The notes below the pieces were generated by a model. The model saw nothing but the letters and a program-made list of their open reading frames with translations, was not told where the DNA came from and did not search any database. 64,000 bases of DNA from Nilaparvata lugens (Eukaryota; Arthropoda; Insecta; Hemiptera; Delphacidae): assembly GCF_014356525.2 (NCBI RefSeq), contig NC_052514.1, forward strand, positions 2,376,623 to 2,440,622, read 5' to 3'. Below, piece after piece: positions 21,700-35,100 of this stretch. How positions within the stretch are numbered: position 1 is the stretch's first letter; the number at the start of each line of letters is the position of its first letter. Made by a program: the position numbers and the translations under genes.

Positions 21700-22570
21700 A
21701 ATCCTAAACCTCACTGTCCTGTCTTCTATCCCTTTTCTATCAACTTCTTCCTTCTATCTTCTTTTCTTTTCCTCATTCTCTTTCCTATTAATCCTTCTTC
21801 TTCTTCTTCTTTTTCTACTTCTTCTTGTTCTTGTTCTTGTTGTTGTTCTTGTTGTTGTTCTTCTTTTTCTCCTTTTCTTCTTCTTCTTCTTCTTCTCCTT
21901 CTTCTTATTTTCCCCATTCCCTCTCACTCCTCTTGCACTCATTGTTCTTCTTTCCCCCATGTTCTTATCTTTTATCCTTTTTCACCCCATTCCTCTATAC
22001 CGTCTTCTATCATCTATTCCTCATTCTTCTTCCTTTTCCCACACCTTCTTTCCACCCTGTCATGTCATCTATCCTCTTCCTTATCCTATCTACTATTCTC
22101 TTTCCTTTTACCATACTTTCCTTTCACGCTCTCCTGTATTCTATCCTTTTCCTTCTCCCCCCCCACTCACTAGTCCTATCTTTTATCTTCTTCTTCATTC
22201 TCCTTCCTTTCTCCACTTTCCTTTCACCCTATCGTATCTTCTATCCTCCTCCTTTCTACATCCTCATCCTGTATTCTATCCTCTTCTTCATCCTATATTT
22301 TTTCCTCTTCCACATTCTCCTTCCTTCCTACACACTTTCTTTCCACCCTGTCCTGTATTCTATCCTTTTCCACCCTATTCCTCCATACTATCTTCTATCT
22401 TCCATCCCTCATTATTCTACCTTTCTTCACACCTTCCTTCCACCTTGTCCTGTCTTCTATCCTCTTCCTGCATACTTCCCCATCCTATCTTCCATCCTCT
22501 ATCCCTCATTCCCTTCCCCTTCTCTACATTTCCCTTTCACCCATTCTCCTTCTCCCCATCTATTCTTCTC
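21700..22570. repeat. Pyrimidine-rich degenerate tandem array
   Basis: C/T-rich plus strand with a recurring phrase close to CACCCTGTCCTGTATTCTAT near 21712, 22050, 22120, 22215, 22345 and 22440, at irregular spacing of about 70-130 bp in the later part. ORFs of 182-335 codons across it are low complexity in three frames and not credible. Confidence 0.75.
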
Positions 22571-22993
22571 TTACTTCCACTTTCTTCATTCCTTTGTTTG
22601 GGATCTCTTTTCCTCTTGTGGGCTGAGGTCGACACCTTTTCATGCAGTAGATGAGTTTTCCATTTCCCGGCGATGTATGTCGGAAAACGTGTGGTAGGCG
22701 CTTTTCATTTGTATTGTCATTGGTTTTCGGAAGAGTTCCACATTTCCCAATTTTCCTATTCATCCTTCTTTTTCCCCTACTCTTCCTGCTTCTTCTAGTA
22801 TTGCTACTGCTTCCTCCTTCCCTCCAAAATCTCTCTCTCTCTTTCTCTCCGAGGCTCAAAATCCACCGTTACATGTCAAAAACTTGGAGTCATACCTCGA
22901 CTTTCGCATTTTCTATCTTATGTGCTCAATATTGTAAAACTCTTCAGTCTGTGAGTTAAACTCATCATGTCACTTTACTCTTATTGGTAATTA
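22571..22993. other. Unannotated spacer
   Basis: No gene or element recognised. Confidence 0.4.
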
Positions 22994-23585
22994 TTTTTCG
23001 CCACACTGCACAGAAAGCAGCTGTTTTCCAGTCCCTACGTGGATCTGGAAGACATTGTTTGCAGACGACTCTCGTCTGACGTCAAAACAGGTTTCTTTCC
23101 GGCCTAGGCTGGAAAGAGTACCCTTTCCAGCCTCTAACATGGAACTAACAAAGGTGATCGAAAAACAGCTGGTCAAAAAACTTTTCATTATTCAATAATT
23201 AAAACATTTATAATAATATGATCTTATTGTCATTTAAAAGAATAAAAAAGTATAAACTCAACCTCCCACATAATCATCTTTTAGGTTATTTGGACAAATC
23301 AGAATAAAAAATAAAAATAATTGGACAATTTCCTGATATTCAGATTACCTCAGATTTGCTAGAGCTATCATCTTCCACTTCTGCTTTCGGAAGTGCTTAG
23401 TAAACAACTATTCTCATATATATATTGTTTATTTTTGTGTGTGGCGAAAAATAGCGTTCGCACCACGGGCAAGAATGTTTTTCCGGCTCTCAATCTTTTC
23501 TAGTCCTCGGCCTACGGCCTCGGACTTGAAAACCGATTTCGAGCCGGGAAAATCTCATTTTCTGCTCTGGGTGCGAAATATACTA
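22994..23585 (+). repeat. Family A dispersed repeat, copy 3
   Basis: From TTTTTCGCCACACTGCACAG to GGGTGCGAAATATACTA. Collinear with the copies at 3637 and 8809, with small deletions near 23188 and 23270. Confidence 0.85.
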
Positions 23586-23825
23586 TTCTAACACCAGAAC
23601 GTAAGTAGAATTCCGACTTTTTAGAACACATGAATGCAGAAATCTGAATCTGGATCTCCTAGTTCATCTAGTCCTGAATTTATTAAGTAAAGTTTCTCAT
23701 TTAAACATTTCAGTTATAATTTCGAACAGCTCTATTAGGCTACACAACATCCCGAACGTTTGTTAATGAGGAGAAGAGAGAGAGAGTGTGTGATAGGAGA
23801 GATACAGGTAACTAGAATGACTAGG

Positions 23826-23905
23826 AGATTGATTGATTGATTGAGTACTTTATTTATGTAGATTACAATATATACTGACTCATACACTGTGATGTACCAA
23901 TGATT
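23826..23905 (-). mobile_element. LINE 3' tail, minus strand
   Basis: GATTGATTGATTGAGTACTT at the left edge is, in reverse, an AATAAAGTACTCAATCAATC-type tail: a polyadenylation-like signal followed by a short tandem repeat. The same tail occurs at 58918 and, diverged, at 59232. Confidence 0.65.
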
Positions 23906-24738
23906 GTACAGCCCTCAAAATACACAACAAATTCATTCATAGGCTAGTATGAGAACGGAATAATTTCTATCACCGTAAAAACAATACAATCTTATCTGAG
24001 GTAGATAGACGACTGTTATCTAACCTACAAAGCAGGAAATAAATAAATCTGTAATAGTATACCTTTCAAAAATTTGTCAATGGAAAAAACCGTATATGTT
24101 TGTATGTTTATGGATTGGATCAGTAAAATTATATTTGAAGGTTAGTTTTGAGACAAAACATAACCCTAAAACAGACAAGGCTAACTCGTTAACAAGTAGC
24201 AAATTGAGAAGGCGTTCGACTAAAGATCGATCATAAAAATTATATATCATTAACTTTTTCATTTTTATACTTTCATTTCTATGCCAATAGGCCCGAATAT
24301 TTATTTATTGAACTACAAAAAAAACATACTTGTTAAAAATAAATAGACAAATAGCTTAACCATATATGACGATTGAGGGTCGATATTCTAGCATATAAAA
24401 AATCATATAAACAAAAAAAGGAAGAAATATTTATTTATTATTGTGTTCGTTATTGTTATAAGCATATATATTCTTATATTATGTCTACTTTATGTTATAC
24501 AAGCATGTCTATGTTCTATAATCATTAGCTGTTCATTGAAGCCAATTTGAATGCATATCATCATAGACGAATTCTATTATTTATTTATGTATTATTATAA
24601 TTATAAAAACTAGATGATAATTTGGAACAGCTTAAAATCAGGAATTTCGCCCTATTTTAAAAGCTTTAAAGTTGGACACAGTGACACCACCCATTCAGCG
24701 TATTGGTTACGTCACAGAATCGGACCAATCCCGAATTA
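23906..24738. other. Unannotated AT-rich sequence
   Basis: No gene recognised. This is the left flank of the LTR array. Confidence 0.4.
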
Positions 24739-24742
24739 ATAT

Positions 24743-26602
24743 TGTCACGTGGTAATTTGGAACCACCAAATATTTCTAAATGAGCCAATAAAATGTAATA
24801 GAACTATAAAATTGGAAAGAAGGTTAGACCTATCTAAAGAGTAAATCAACTCAAATCAAGTATTATTAGTGATTAGGAGTAATAGCGTTATCAACAACGA
24901 TGGGAGGATATGTGTTGTTGTGATTTAGTGATTGTGAGAACTCATTGGTAAGATCAAAAAATTATAAAGCGGCATAATTATTATTGGCGGATTACAAAAA
25001 TAAAAAATAAAATAAAATGCATGAATATTGAGGTTAGAGTTACTTGTTTACGTTTTGAAAAGAATTAGTCGATCTTGGATAAATCGATAATTATCCGAAC
25101 CAATACTGAATGAATCAGCTGATTATTCGATCAACCCATATGACCGGTTGAATCATATAAAATTCACTCATAAAAGAATATTATGTATACTAAAGGAAGT
25201 CAATGTGTAGAAATACAAATAACTATTATTTCTGTATAAATATTTATTATAATCTAAAAAAGCATGATAAATCAAGAGTATAAAAAACTCATATAAAAAC
25301 TAAATGTATTATCTATTAAAATCGTATGTTAATTATTTATGAATTCAATTTAGATAAATACCCCATATATCTGTATAAAAACTTCTTTTATTTATTTTTT
25401 CTATTATAAAGCCGAGGAAGCCCTGATTCCCAAGGCAACCAATTGTATGAGTCTATAAATTGAGGCCAATCAGAGAGTAGCTTATAGAATTATTCTAGGA
25501 AGAAGCAAATTTTCTGAAAACCTCTTTCTTCTGGCTTAAGATCCCAACCCGAGAGGATGCACATGGAGTTTAGGGTCTTTTCTTATTCCTTTTAAAAATT
25601 TTTTAATGAATTATTAAGCCGAACCCTTTTTTAAATGTAATGTATGTTTGTTGAATGTTAATTGTTTGTGAACTCAGTGCTGTCAAAGAGTTCGTAATTG
25701 TAAAGATTCCCATAAAAATAGCTTTAATTCGAAAGAAACTTATAAAAATCTGGACCACACGTTAGCCCAGCAGTGACGAAAAGGAGCCTACCTAATTAAT
25801 TATTGGAAATAATTAATTCAATCCACGAGAACATCCAGAACTTCAGTCAGTGAGTGATAAGTCAAACCAAATGAGCTCATTGTCTACGTTCAGTGGGGTA
25901 ATAATTAATAAAAAAGCGCTATTCCATTAATTAGAGTTAAAATAAAAAGTCACCACGTGTTGAACAATATCACATAGTTCACAAGAACTTTTTATAAATT
26001 TATTTATTATATGTAGACTTACTTCCATGCACTGCCCGAATTCACATTAAAAGCCCTGAGACTCTCATATTTGAATATTAATTTATTAAATATTAATTTT
26101 GTTATTGAACCAAGTATATCATATCAAACTTATAGACCGAACAGGTTTTTATCTGCAGAATTTTTATTTGATTGGAAGTATAAGTACCAGTATTAAATAT
26201 AATATATTTATGAATTTGAAACTCACTATGTGAATATTAGCAAAGCCTGTGATAATTATTCAGATTTAAAAGTAGATTATTTAAGTGAATTACAGATTTA
26301 TTGAATATTTTATGCATATCTGTTTTGTGGGGATATATTTTGTGTTTTATGTCAGCATACAAACTATAGAATTTTTTATTATATCCTAACTCATCTCGTG
26401 TTATATAGTTTGAGCTGTTTTAATATCACCAAATATTTAGCAGCCTTTAAAATTATTGAATCAAATAATATTAACCTTATTCAAAGCACTCAATATTTAT
26501 CATCCTTTGATGATATTCAGTTTGTCAGCCAGAACAAGATATTAAGAAATATAGTATAAGGTTCCAGTATATCATATAAGGATCCAGAGAGCTTCAAGAA
26601 CT
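24743..26602 (+). repeat. LTR 1, 3'-truncated
   Basis: Matches 29192-31069 and 36670 onward from TGTCACGTGGTAATTTGGAA up to GAGAGCTTCAAGAACT. About 490 bp of LTR end is missing and the sequence passes directly into pol. It shows more differences from LTR 2 than LTR 2 does from LTR 3, for example around 24898-24925. Confidence 0.9.
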
Positions 26603-28167
26603 GAAAAGGAATTATTAAGTATAGTAGAAGTCTGTAAAAAATACCGCACGCTACTGTTGGGAAATAAAATTTATATCAATACCGACCATAAAGCTCTTAC
26701 ATTTTTTAAGACAGCTAAATTAAACCACAACAGACTGTCAAGATGGTTTCTCGCTCTTCAAGAATTTGACCTCGATCTCACACACTTACCAGGAAAGCAA
26801 AATCAAACAGCCGATTTTCTATCCCGAGAATTAGATGCCACTTACTGTAACGACACAAACCTGAAATGCTACGCAATGGAAATGGACGAAAGCATACCAT
26901 ATCCCGAGAATATCAAACCTCAAGTCTACAAGAATACACTAACACCCAGAAGGATTCAGAATGCGCAAAAAGAAGACCCTAAGCTATCCCAAATTTTAGA
27001 AATACTGGAGGAAGGACCATCTGAACCGCCCCACTACCTGCGACAGTACACGCGATACCGTGGATTCCTATTTCACCGCACCACACCACAAGGTTATAAT
27101 TGGAGAATCGTAATACCTAAGGAAATAGCGGAAGAAGTGATTAAGGAAACGCATGAGAGAATTGGCCACTTTGGAGTAAGAAAAACGATATGTACACTAA
27201 AAGAAGCCTGTTATCTGAAAGGTATGCACAAAAAGGTAGTCAAAGTGTTAAGAGCATGCGACCTATGTCAGAAAACCAAACATTTAAAATATCAAGTCAG
27301 GGGAGCAATGATACCTATATTGCCGACCGCCCCATTGGAGTTAGTATCAGCCGACATTTATGGTCCTCTACCCCTAGCACAACATGGGAAGAAATATATA
27401 TTCGTATTAACATGCACATTCTCTAAATACACCATGTTCTTTCCCATCGGTAAGCTAACAGGGAAGTCCTAGCAAATTGCATAGTGAATAAGTGGACTCC
27501 GCAAGTAGGAAAACCTAAGCGCATCCTATCAGATAATGCATCGTATTTTTGTAGCAAACCATGGAAAAGAATACTTGACCTGGCTGATATAAAAATATCT
27601 CGAACTTCCACATATTCTCCTAGTTCGAACCCCGTGGAGCGCCGCATGGCAGAAATCTCACGATTCATGAGGGCGTACTGTGCTGAAAAACATCAAAGTT
27701 GGGTTAGATATCTACCGTTCTTGGAAGAATGTTTCAACAATTGCATAAATGAAAACACAGGATATACACCAGTAGAGGTTATTTTCGGAGAAAGAAATAA
27801 AATGTTTATTGAAAAGTTAATAGATTTCCCACCGTCGAATGCTTTAACTCATCCTAACCTAGACATCTGTCACATTGTACAACAGAGATTAGAAAGGTCA
27901 GCGACCTCGCGAAAGCATTATCATGATAATAAATCCAAGCAATTTAAATACAGTGTCGGAGATGAAATACTTTTAAAAAGCCATAGATTATCCAATGCAT
28001 TGGAAAAAACTACCAGAAAATTCTTCCATATTTATACTGGACCATACAAAATTGCAGCCGTAACTGAACGTAATACCGTTCAGTTGTATGAAGAAAGCAA
28101 ACCAAATTTAACTTGGTGGGAAAATATTTCTAATCTCAAACCGTATTATCGAGACAATAAGCGATAA
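26603..28167 (+). pseudogene. Gypsy pol remnant: RNase H and integrase
   Basis: Open from 26603, where LTR 1 breaks off. The first part is the C-terminal half of a Ty3/Gypsy RNase H (INTDHKALTFF, LPGKQNQTADFLSRE). A linker and integrase follow: an HHCC zinc domain (HERIGHFG ... CDLC), the first catalytic Asp in SADIYGPL, the second in LSDNAS, and the Glu in NPVERR 34 residues later. A GPY-type C-terminal module (YTGPYKIAAV) comes last. A one-base indel near 27466 shifts the frame, splitting the product at an in-frame TAG (about 27472). RT and everything upstream are deleted. The stop is at 28165-28167. Confidence 0.93.
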
Positions 28168-29191
28168 GAATATAAACAATAATATTTGGATTCATGGATC
28201 TACCTGTCAACAAATACGTACCAAACAAACACCAGGCAACACACTTATTTCGCAGACGAGTATCCACTTCGAACAACAACACCTGAAAATAAAGAAATAA
28301 AAAATTTAGAAACCATTTTTTAACACCTTTCTTATTGATGAAACAAGAGAATAAATAACTTCTAATGTTAAAAGCCAACTTACCTTCATGTAGCAGGAAG
28401 AAACATCAAGATGGCGACAAGTGACAAGCCGAAGCCAACGTAAACCAGCTGTACACTACGAAAACCAGAATAGTCAATGCCTATTAAATCATCAAAGTTG
28501 ATACCCCGAATAAGAAGATCAAGTGTCATATAAATGTGAATTGCATGTAGAGATATTATAGAAATATTATATTATTATTATTTATGTATAAACTATTAAG
28601 AAAATCATTAAAATTATCCGCCAAATGATCAAACCGCATAGTTACCACCAAAAGCATTAATCCCAAGTCTCAATGTATTAGAGGAATAAGAAGTTCGTGT
28701 TGATAAAACCTACCAAAGATTATCTTTAAAATATCCATTACATGAAAACAAAGCCCAATTTCTGCAAGAGAATGAAATGAAAATGTACAAGTCACTGTTC
28801 TATGTTGAGGGAGAAAATATGTTATACTCTGCAAGTCGGAGAATTATCAGTTTGTTAGGTTGGCAATGATTTTGCACCAACATTCAAATGTGCTTCTGGC
28901 CTGAGGGCAGAGCGTGGATTAGAAAAAAGATTTATATTATGTATGGAGGAGGAGATAGTTTATATTGTGTATTGTGTGTAGAAGGAGATTGGCCGATGTA
29001 AGGCGTATGTATTTGAATTGAATTTATTTATTGTTGTATATGTTGTTGAATTGTTAGGAGGTAAGATTCTCAGTAGAGTTATTAGCAGACTTTGTAACAT
29101 ATATGATTTCTGATCCAAAACCAACTGGATCATAAAATTTATATTATATTCTCGAATTGTCGTTTTAAATCAGAAATCAGAGGGCGTTTTG
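28168..29191 (+). other. Gypsy 3' internal region (non-coding)
   Basis: Nearly identical to 35641-36669. It runs from the pol stop to the start of LTR 2. No env ORF is present. The bases just before the LTR (AAATCAGAAATCAGAGGGCG) are purine-rich and may hold the polypurine tract, though it is interrupted. Confidence 0.75.
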
Positions 29192-31559
29192 TGTCACGTG
29201 GTAATTTGAAACCACCAAATATTTCTAAATGAGCCAATAAAATGTAATAGAACTATAAAATTGGAAAGAAGGTTAGACCTATCTAAAGAGTAAATCAACT
29301 CAAATCAAGTATTATTAGTGATTAGGAGTAATAGCATTATCAACAACGATAAGAAAACATGTATTATTGTGATTTAATAATTATGAGAACCCATTGGTAA
29401 GATCAAAAAATTATAAAGCGGCATAATTATTATTGGCGGATTACAAAAATAAAAAATAAAATAAAATGCATGAACATTGAGGTTAGAGTTACTTGTTTAC
29501 GTTTTGAAAAGAATTAGTCGATCTTGGATAAATCGATAATTATCCGAACCAATACTGAACGAATCAGCTGATTATTCGATCAACCCATATGACCGGTTGA
29601 ATCATATAAAATTCACTCATAAAGGATATATTATGTATACTAAAGGAAGTCGATGTGTAGAAATACAAATAACTATTATTTCTGTATAAATATTTATTAT
29701 AATCTAAAAAAGCATGATAAATCAAGAGTATAAAAAACTCATATAAAAACTAAATGTATTATCTATTAAAATCGTATGTTACGATTTATTTATGAATTCA
29801 ATTTAAGATAAATACCCCATATATCTGTATAAAAACTTCTTTTATTTAATTTTTTCTATTATAAAGCCGAGGAAGCCCTGATTCCCAAGGCAACCAATTG
29901 TATTGAGTCTATTAAATTGAGGCCAATCAGAGAGTAGCTTATAGAATTATTCTAGGAAGAAGCAATTTTTCTGAAAACCTCTTTCTTCTGGCTTAAGATC
30001 CCAACCCGAGAGGATGCACATGGAGTTTAGGGTCTTTTCTTATTCCTTTTAAAAATTTTTAATGAATTATTAAGCCAAACCCTTTTTTAAATGTAATGTA
30101 TGTTTGTTGAATGTTAATTGTTTGTGAACTCAGTGCTGTCAAGGAGTTCGTAATTGTAAAGATTCCCATAAAAATAGCTTTAATTCGAAAGAAACTTATA
30201 AAAATCTGGATCACACGTTAGCCCAGCAGTGACGAAAAGGAGCCTACCTAATTAATTATTGGAAATAATTAATTCAATCCACGAGAACATCCAGAACTTC
30301 AGTCAGTGAGTGATAAGTCAAACCAAATGAGCTCATTTGTCTACGTTCAGTGGGGTAATAATTAATAAAAAAGCGCTATTCCAATTAATTAGAGTTAAAA
30401 TAAAAGTCACCACGTGTTGAACAATATCACATAGTTCACAAGAACATTTTATAAATTTATTTATTATATGTAGGAAGCTTACTTCCATGCACTGCCCGAA
30501 TTCATATTAAAAGCCCTGAGATCTCATGTTTGAATATTAATTTATTAAATATTAATTTTGTTTATTGAACAAAACATATCATATCAAACTTATAGACCGA
30601 ACAGGTTTTTATCTGCAGAATTTTATATTGATTGGAAGTCTAAGTACCAGTATTAAATATAATATATTTATGAATTTGAAATTCATTATTGTGAATATTA
30701 GCAAAGCCTGTGATAATTATTCAGATTTTAAAATAGATTATTTAAGTGAATTATAGTTATATCGAATATTTTATGCACATCTTTTTTATGGGAATATATT
30801 TTGTGTTTTATGTCAGCATACAAACTTATAGAATTTTTTATTATATCCCAACTCATCTCGTGTTATATAGTTTGAGCTGTTTTGGTACCAACAAATATTT
30901 AGCAGCACTTAAAATCATAGAATCAAATAATATTAACCTTATTCAGAGCACTCAATATTTATCATCCTTTGATGATATTCATTTCATCAGCCAGAACAAA
31001 TATATTAAGAAATTATATTAATAAGGTTCCAGTTATATCATATAAGGATCCAGAGAGCTTCAAGAACTGGCGTTGTAAGTTCTAAGGAATTTTGAAAGGG
31101 TATATTGGTGAATACTTGTATTCACGACGAGCGTTTTAAGAATCAACTAGAAACAACTATAGTTGGTCCTGATTATTCTCTAGTGGTACATGGTTACTGA
31201 TAATCAGTCATCAAATATTCTTTTAATTTCCTTACTGGTATTCTTCAAAACTTCATAGAAGCAGCGGTAAGAATTATCAATACCTGGTCCTTGAACCTTA
31301 TGGTGATTATTTGTATTTATAAAATTCATGTTTCTACCACTGAGCTAGAGCTGAGGTTTGAACCCAGTAATTTTGCGAGCCGGAAGGCCTTAATTTTTTG
31401 TGAATTTATTCGCAAAAGAGGGAATTTAGAGACTGCTCTTATAAATACCAGAAACATCGTATTATCTGTGAAGGAATTGCAATCTACAACTTCTCACAAT
31501 AGCTTCATAACGTGGGACTCTATCATAAGAGATAACCCCCCCAGGAGCACAACTTCACA
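29192..31559 (+). repeat. LTR 2 (full, ~2.37 kb)
   Basis: Begins TGTCACGTGG and ends CTTCACA, three bases before a primer-binding site. Nearly identical to LTR 3 over its whole length. An unusually long LTR. Small ORFs inside (30565-30756, 30746-31021, 31291-31707) recur in LTR 3 but show no domains, and the last crosses the LTR boundary in this copy. Confidence 0.92.
31500..31520 (+). promoter_or_regulatory. Decayed primer-binding-site-like sequence inside LTR
   Basis: TAGCTTCATAACGTGGGACTC resembles, with mismatches, the tRNA-Lys-type primer site of many insect Gypsy elements. It is preceded by TTCTCACAA, which parallels the TTCACACAA before the real site 63 bases later. The same sequence is present in LTR 3. 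Confidence 0.4.
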
Positions 31560-31562
31560 CAA

Positions 31563-31580
31563 TGGCACCCAACCAGTGGA
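31563..31580 (+). promoter_or_regulatory. Primer-binding site of Gypsy element
   Basis: TGGCACCCAACCAGTGGA begins with TGG (complement of the tRNA CCA end), three bases after the LTR end. It is related to the tRNA-Lys-type sites of insect Gypsy elements, but the exact tRNA cannot be named. Confidence 0.65.
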
Positions 31581-32188
31581 GCATGATGAAAAGCTTACCT
31601 ACTCAATCTTACTATCAATGATTAATGAAATTATTGATAAAACTGAAAGCTGCAAGAAACATAATCTGAAGTTGTTTCGACAAGATATATCTGATGATCT
31701 ATTGTAAGTTTCTGGCTAAAATAATTGAGTTGCTCTTCAAATTAAAATTTTTCAAGCTGCATAAATACAGACAAACTGTATCACACGAGTTTGAGAACAT
31801 AATTCTCATAATAGAGAAAATTGGATGGAAATTTCCATAAAAGTTATAGTAAAAATTTTGATTTTGATCTTTGAATCTAGACATTGTATGCTGACCAGGG
31901 TTATAGGTTATTTGAGGCATTATAATACTATCGTTATTCAGGAGGATAAGACCCTAATTAAAATTTTAAGAACTATATTAGTGTAATTTGTAAGCCATAT
32001 CTGTCTATGTTGATAAGCGTACCTGTAGCACTAGAAGGTCTTTTTGTAATATATGTATATGACACTTGAAACTTCAACACAACACAATTTTATCCAGAAT
32101 AGGCACTATCACTGAATCCATTTTAATATTCCTGAGACTTGGCAACACACTTGGCTATTTACTCGAAGTATTCCATAATAACGTCACC
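31581..32188 (+). other. Gypsy 5' leader
   Basis: About 600 bp between the primer-binding site and the first good gag ATG. No start codon in the gag frame is used here; the frame is open from 32066 but only from a TTG. Confidence 0.6.
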
Positions 32189-35100
32189 ATGAACCAGTCG
32201 CCGGCTAACTCGCAAATTTCCTACTTCAGCGAACATCCCCAAAACTATGTAGCCACGACACCGGCAAATCAACAGCCCCAGGACGATGCAGCGGAGACCC
32301 CACGAGAGAGAGAGGGAGGCAGCATATGCTCCATCAGTTTCGACCCGCAAAACTTAGCCCAATTGTCTTCTACGAAGATTGATAACGTCGTCGATGCGAT
32401 TAATTCCGATGAGAGTCCGGCTGAGGGAGATGAGGGAGTGAGGGCGTCCAACCCGGTACCGGCGTCTTCGCAGATCGCTCCAAGCGTCGCCGAGGGAACG
32501 GAGAATGCCGCTACCCAATCGCCATCCAACGTGACCAGTCAACCGCCATCCGCCACCAACCTGGAAAAACGCAATACAACATTAGACTCTTCAGTCGGTT
32601 ACGTTACCAATCTTATGGCAAATGATTCTACAAACGAACTCAAACTCATGCTCAGTCAAATCTTAGCAGGACAAGCTAAAGGAGCGGAAACAGCCCGGGA
32701 AAACAGCAAAACTATCAAAATAATCCAGGACAAATTGGAAGAAAATGCCAAAGTCCTACAAGAAGAGATCAAAACAGTCAGACAGGATGTCAAAGCTATG
32801 GATGAAAAATTTTCTAGCTTCAGGGAGGAAGTGAGAAATATAATAGATACAAAAATAGATACTCAATCTGCAGTTATCAAAAAGCTAGAAACTCGTCTAG
32901 ATGATGTCACCTGTCAAATAAATGAACGGTTGGATGACGTACCAAAGGAAGTTGAAAAACAGGTGGACGTATTGGGTAAGGAGCTGGGCACCGCTATCAT
33001 GGGAACGGTCATGGGAAAGGTGTTAGAAAATAAGGGCGAGATAGAGTCGAAAGTGGAGGAAAATAATAAGAAAATAGTAGAAATAGTCAAGGAACAAAGT
33101 AACGTGCAGGCATGTATGGCAAATTTAGCGGAGGAGGGGGCAAAATCAAGTGAGAGATATGGCATGTTGGAGAATGCTATAGGCGGACAGCAGTTGAAGC
33201 TAACCGGATTGTATGATGAAGTGAATACACATAAGAAAATTATGAATGATAAATGGATCGCAAATGAAGAACGAGTCTCCAGAATAGAGACACGTATGGA
33301 AAATATCCCAGTCAGTCGAGTGCAGTATACACCGAATGAAGCAGTAAACGGCACTCAACTTTTTCAAAGTCTTGGAAAATTTGATAATTCCTACCGTCAT
33401 ATGCAACCCAGACCATTCATAGACCAAATAAAAGCTATTCAGGAACTGATACCCACCTCTTGGTTAGTATGGCGTTTCCAACTGTCCAGTCTACTACTTG
33501 GCGAGCCGCTGATGTTTTTCCAGAGCCGGATGCGAGATATCAACAGCCTGGAGGACTTCATCTCCCAATTCCTGCAGCAGTATTGGAGTAAACGTAAACA
33601 GATGGACGCACTATCAGAGATTATATCATGCACATATGATAATAGAGGCAGACAATCATATACTGAATTCGTAGCTAAGATGATGTGTAAGAATTCGCAA
33701 CTAGACGAATCTTTGGCGGACACATCACTAGCGAATATATTAACAAAAAAGCTTCCTTACAATGTTCGTATGACACTAGCAGTATCTTCGATTTCCAGTT
33801 GTGAAGAACTGATAGAACATTTACATTCTATCCAATCAGCTACTTCTGAGCCAAATCATATAAATAAACAAGCAAGAAATTTTAATCAGCAAAATAGTAA
33901 TTTCAAACAAAACAGTAATAATGAAAATCATATAGCAAATGCTAGAGCAAATGCGCAAAGAGCGAAGTATACTGAAAATAATAACAGAGTTCAATCATTT
34001 GATAATAATTATAGAAATAAGTTTCAATACCGAAACAGTAAACAGCATCACAAAGAGGCATATTATGATAACAGAGATCACTGGAATAGAAATAATAAAC
34101 GGAAAATAACCTTCACAAAACAGGACGAAAATAAACAAAATCATAACCAAACAAATACTTCTTATACAATAGCACATACAACAAGGACAACACAAAATCA
34201 ACATGCAAATGACCCACCACCAGACACACAGGAGCCCATACAAGACAGCCTACCACACAAAACCGCCGCCCGCCATGCACTTGAAACGCCCTGTAAACAT
34301 CAATCCCTCTTGAGCCTTATATTTCCCACTGAAGAACCATCACCGCAGGAAGAGCAACCCGCCACCGAGGAACACCAGGTTACAGTAGAGGAATTATGTA
34401 ATATGGAGCCCACATGCGATGAACTCGTTTTGAACGCCACACCCGCGCATCAAAGGACCACCACCAAGCATCCGCGCACCGAGCCTACACCCGCGCATCA
34501 ATCGACCCCACCGAGGCACACCAAGGATGGGAAGGAAGACACCAGTGAGTACCGGGAGGACAACATGCAGGATCGGAGGAACGCCCACCGCAAGGCCCGG
34601 AGACGGAAACGCCCGAGGCAGACACCGGACGACCGACTGCATGACCGACTACAGGAGAAAAGAGGCATGCACCGCAAGGCCCGGAGACGGAAACGCCTGA
34701 GGCAGACACCGGACGACCGACTGCATGACCGACTACAGGAGAAAAGAGGCATGCACCGCAAGGCCAGGAGGCGGAAAGTCAAGCGGAAGAAAAAGAAGTA
34801 CCGCGCGCGACGATGGAGGCCGCATGCCCGTTTCAAACGCCCGAGGAGGATTCCGGACCGAGACCAGGATGGAGGACCGGAGATCGACGGCATGCATCCG
34901 CGGCACATCCGCTTTAAAGCAGAAGATCAGCGATGTGACCGGCAAAATGGACATAATAAATGGAATGAAACTGGAGCTACTGGAAGGACTAATAGGGATT
35001 CATACAGGGATAAAAACGGAACTGAAAGGAAAACTACGATTGAAACATGCATGGATGATAATAATAAAGTGGACTATTTATGGAGGTTGATAAAGGATGG

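Noticed and set aside
21647..22654. 335-codon and overlapping 290-codon ORFs
   Set aside because: Low-complexity products of C/T-rich repeat DNA, open in several frames at once.
28168..29191. Possible env gene downstream of pol
   Set aside because: No ORF of useful length, signal peptide or membrane anchor between the pol stop and LTR 2.
31330..31375. tRNA gene inside the LTR (minus strand TAGCTCAGTGGTAGA and GGTTCAAACC)
   Set aside because: A-box-like and B-box-like words are present but in the wrong order for a tRNA and without a cloverleaf; probably chance or a scrambled remnant.
31291..31707. 138-codon ORF crossing the LTR 2 end and primer-binding site
   Set aside because: Open frame over a structural boundary with no motif; the LTR 3 version diverges after the LTR end. 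Considered chance, though a leader ORF cannot be excluded.
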